From: Berghia stephanieae
Taxonomy: Eukaryota; Mollusca; Gastropoda; Nudibranchia; Aeolidiidae
Direction of reading: 5' to 3'
NCBI GenBank assembly: GCA_034508935.3
Contig: CM067445.1
Span: 86,577,958-86,641,957, forward strand
Length of the DNA stretch: 64,000 nucleotides
Shown here: piece by piece, positions 63,171 to 64,000 of the stretch
How the letters are laid out: every line of letters begins with the position of its first letter
Numbering within the stretch: the first letter of the stretch is position 1
Notes under the pieces: model-generated
What the model saw: the letters and a program-made list of their open reading frames with translations, nothing else
Told to the model about the DNA's origin: nothing
The model's database searches: none
Position numbers and translations under genes: made by a program

Positions 63171-64000
63171 ATGGCTTTGTTACATCCCTATTCCGCAGAG
63201 AGTGTACACAGCGGACTCGATCTGTTCTCATTACCCGTCACCCAGACTGCTGTTCAGGATGGTTTGTTTGTGGAATACCATCCGATCTCTACTTTGTCGA
63301 GTGGAGGTCCGATCGAATTTTCGATCAGCGGGGGGACGTCAGACTACTTGGATTTGCATAACACATTTATGCACGTACGCGTTAAAGTAATAAAGGCGGA
63401 TGGAACTAATTTAGACGCCGATAGCAATGTTGCCCCTGTTAACACCTGGTTTCATGCCTTGTTTTCACAAGTGGATATGACTTTGAACGATGTTCTGGTG
63501 ACGTCAAGTGAGAACGTTTATCCTTTTAGGAGTTTTGTAGAAACAATGTTGAATTATGATCAAGGTGCGAAAGGGAGTCACCTGACAATGGAATTTTTTC
63601 ACGAGGACACCCCGGGTAAACTAGAAATAACGGATAGTACAAATGCTGGCTTCGATGCACGGAAAGAGCTGGTGAAAGAGAGTAAAGAAGTGGATATGAT
63701 GGGAAAACTACATTTAGATTTCATGCATCAAGAACGGTATCTAATTAATGGAGTTGATGTAAAGTTGAGGCTTATCCCGTCTAAAGATGCTTTCCATCTC
63801 ATGACCGATGCTGAGGGGTTTAAGAGTGTAATTACACACGCCTCGTTGTATGTTAGGAAGATTAAATTAAACCCAGCCGTGGCCCTGTCACACGAGAAAG
63901 CACTTCACATCGGCAATTGTAAATACCCCATGAAACGCGTTGTCCATAAAACCTTTTCTATTCCAAAAGGAAATTTAAGTGCAGTGCAAGATAATTTGTT
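63171..64000 (+). CDS. Polinton major capsid protein, N-terminal 276 codons (runs off the window)
   Basis: ATG 63,171 opens a frame with no stop to the window end. It starts MALLHPYSAESVHSGLDLFS, then LPVTQTAVQDGLFVEY and SSGGPIEFSISGGTSDYLDL, the characteristic N-terminus of Polinton double jelly-roll capsid proteins (typical form PPTQTSIxxGxxVEI, GPIEFxIxGxGEDYIDL). Later RYLINGVDVKLRLIPSKDAF is also typical. It lies five bases after the core-like gene. The visible part is whole. Confidence 0.88.
   Translation, partial: MALLHPYSAESVHSGLDLFSLPVTQTAVQDGLFVEYHPISTLSSGGPIEFSISGGTSDYLDLHNTFMHVRVKVIKADGTNLDADSNVAPVNTWFHALFSQVDMTLNDVLVTSSENVYPFRSFVETMLNYDQGAKGSHLTMEFFHEDTPGKLEITDSTNAGFDARKELVKESKEVDMMGKLHLDFMHQERYLINGVDVKLRLIPSKDAFHLMTDAEGFKSVITHASLYVRKIKLNPAVALSHEKALHIGNCKYPMKRVVHKTFSIPKGNLSAVQDNL

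Larger units (their letters stand above)
52084..64000 (+). mobile_element. Polinton (Maverick) fossil, left part, continuing past the window
   Basis: A self-synthesising virus-like element. All genes lie on the + strand: PC4-like, small unknown, finger/coiled coil, polymerase B, packaging ATPase, two small proteins, integrase, membrane protein, probable minor capsid protein, core-like protein and major capsid protein. Polinton identity rests on the polymerase B, ATPase, integrase and jelly-roll capsid set. The exact left end and its terminal inverted repeat could not be fixed because the right end is outside the window; the protease gene has not appeared yet. The copy is broken, with on the order of ten breaks, mainly in the polymerase; several virion genes read through. 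This suggests moderate age. Confidence 0.9.

Overview
The window looks like AT-rich nuclear DNA of a marine invertebrate, probably a lophotrochozoan and perhaps a mollusc. This rests on long repeat-filled introns, GT-AG splicing, tRNA-derived SINEs, RTE- and Jockey-like LINEs, a metazoan-type Ty3/Gypsy element and an animal-type Polinton. The phylum is inference. Only one host gene is recognisable: a USP1-type ubiquitin hydrolase on the + strand, coding from about 7.31 to 27.14 kb in ten exons. Its Cys, QHDAQE, zinc-finger and His boxes are all visible. Everything else is mobile or repetitive DNA.

Layout. 0-2.5 kb: 5' part of an RTE/BovB-like LINE. 3.6-5.4 kb: a dispersed repeat (here called R1) split by a non-autonomous hAT-like element with palindromic ends and an 8-bp target duplication. 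5.9-6.1 kb: a tRNA-derived SINE. 7.3-27.1 kb: USP1; its introns hold R1 copies, an RTE remnant, a TTAA-flanked piggyBac-like MITE, minisatellites and a young, broken Ty3/Gypsy LTR element (18,885-22,878, minus strand). 27-37 kb: more R1 and SINE copies, two LINE 3' remnants, a second piggyBac-like MITE and a 107-bp satellite. 37-45.4 kb: a cluster of seven related ~192-bp MITEs (called M1). One of these is split by a 4.4-kb TIR transposon whose only recognisable protein is a FEN/PIN-like nuclease family member. 44.9-46.5 kb: three more MITE families. 46.9-50.0 kb: a LINE with an unbroken 972-codon EN-RT frame and a 14-bp target duplication, inserted in one unit of a tandem repeat.

52.1-64 kb: the left part of a Polinton, all genes on the + strand, running off the window. 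In order it holds a PC4-like ssDNA-binding protein with a second degraded copy, a small unknown protein, a C2H2 finger and basic coiled coil, an OTU-like module and protein-primed DNA polymerase B, a packaging ATPase, a small basic amphipathic protein, a conserved 214-aa protein, an integrase with chromo-like tail, a two-helix membrane protein, a probable minor capsid protein, a basic core-like protein and the start of the major capsid protein. The element is broken, mostly in the polymerase, though several virion genes still read through.

The least familiar unit is the 39.4-43.8 kb transposon: clear long TIRs, a 3-bp target duplication revealed by the MITE it interrupts, and a nuclease-like protein instead of an obvious DDE transposase.
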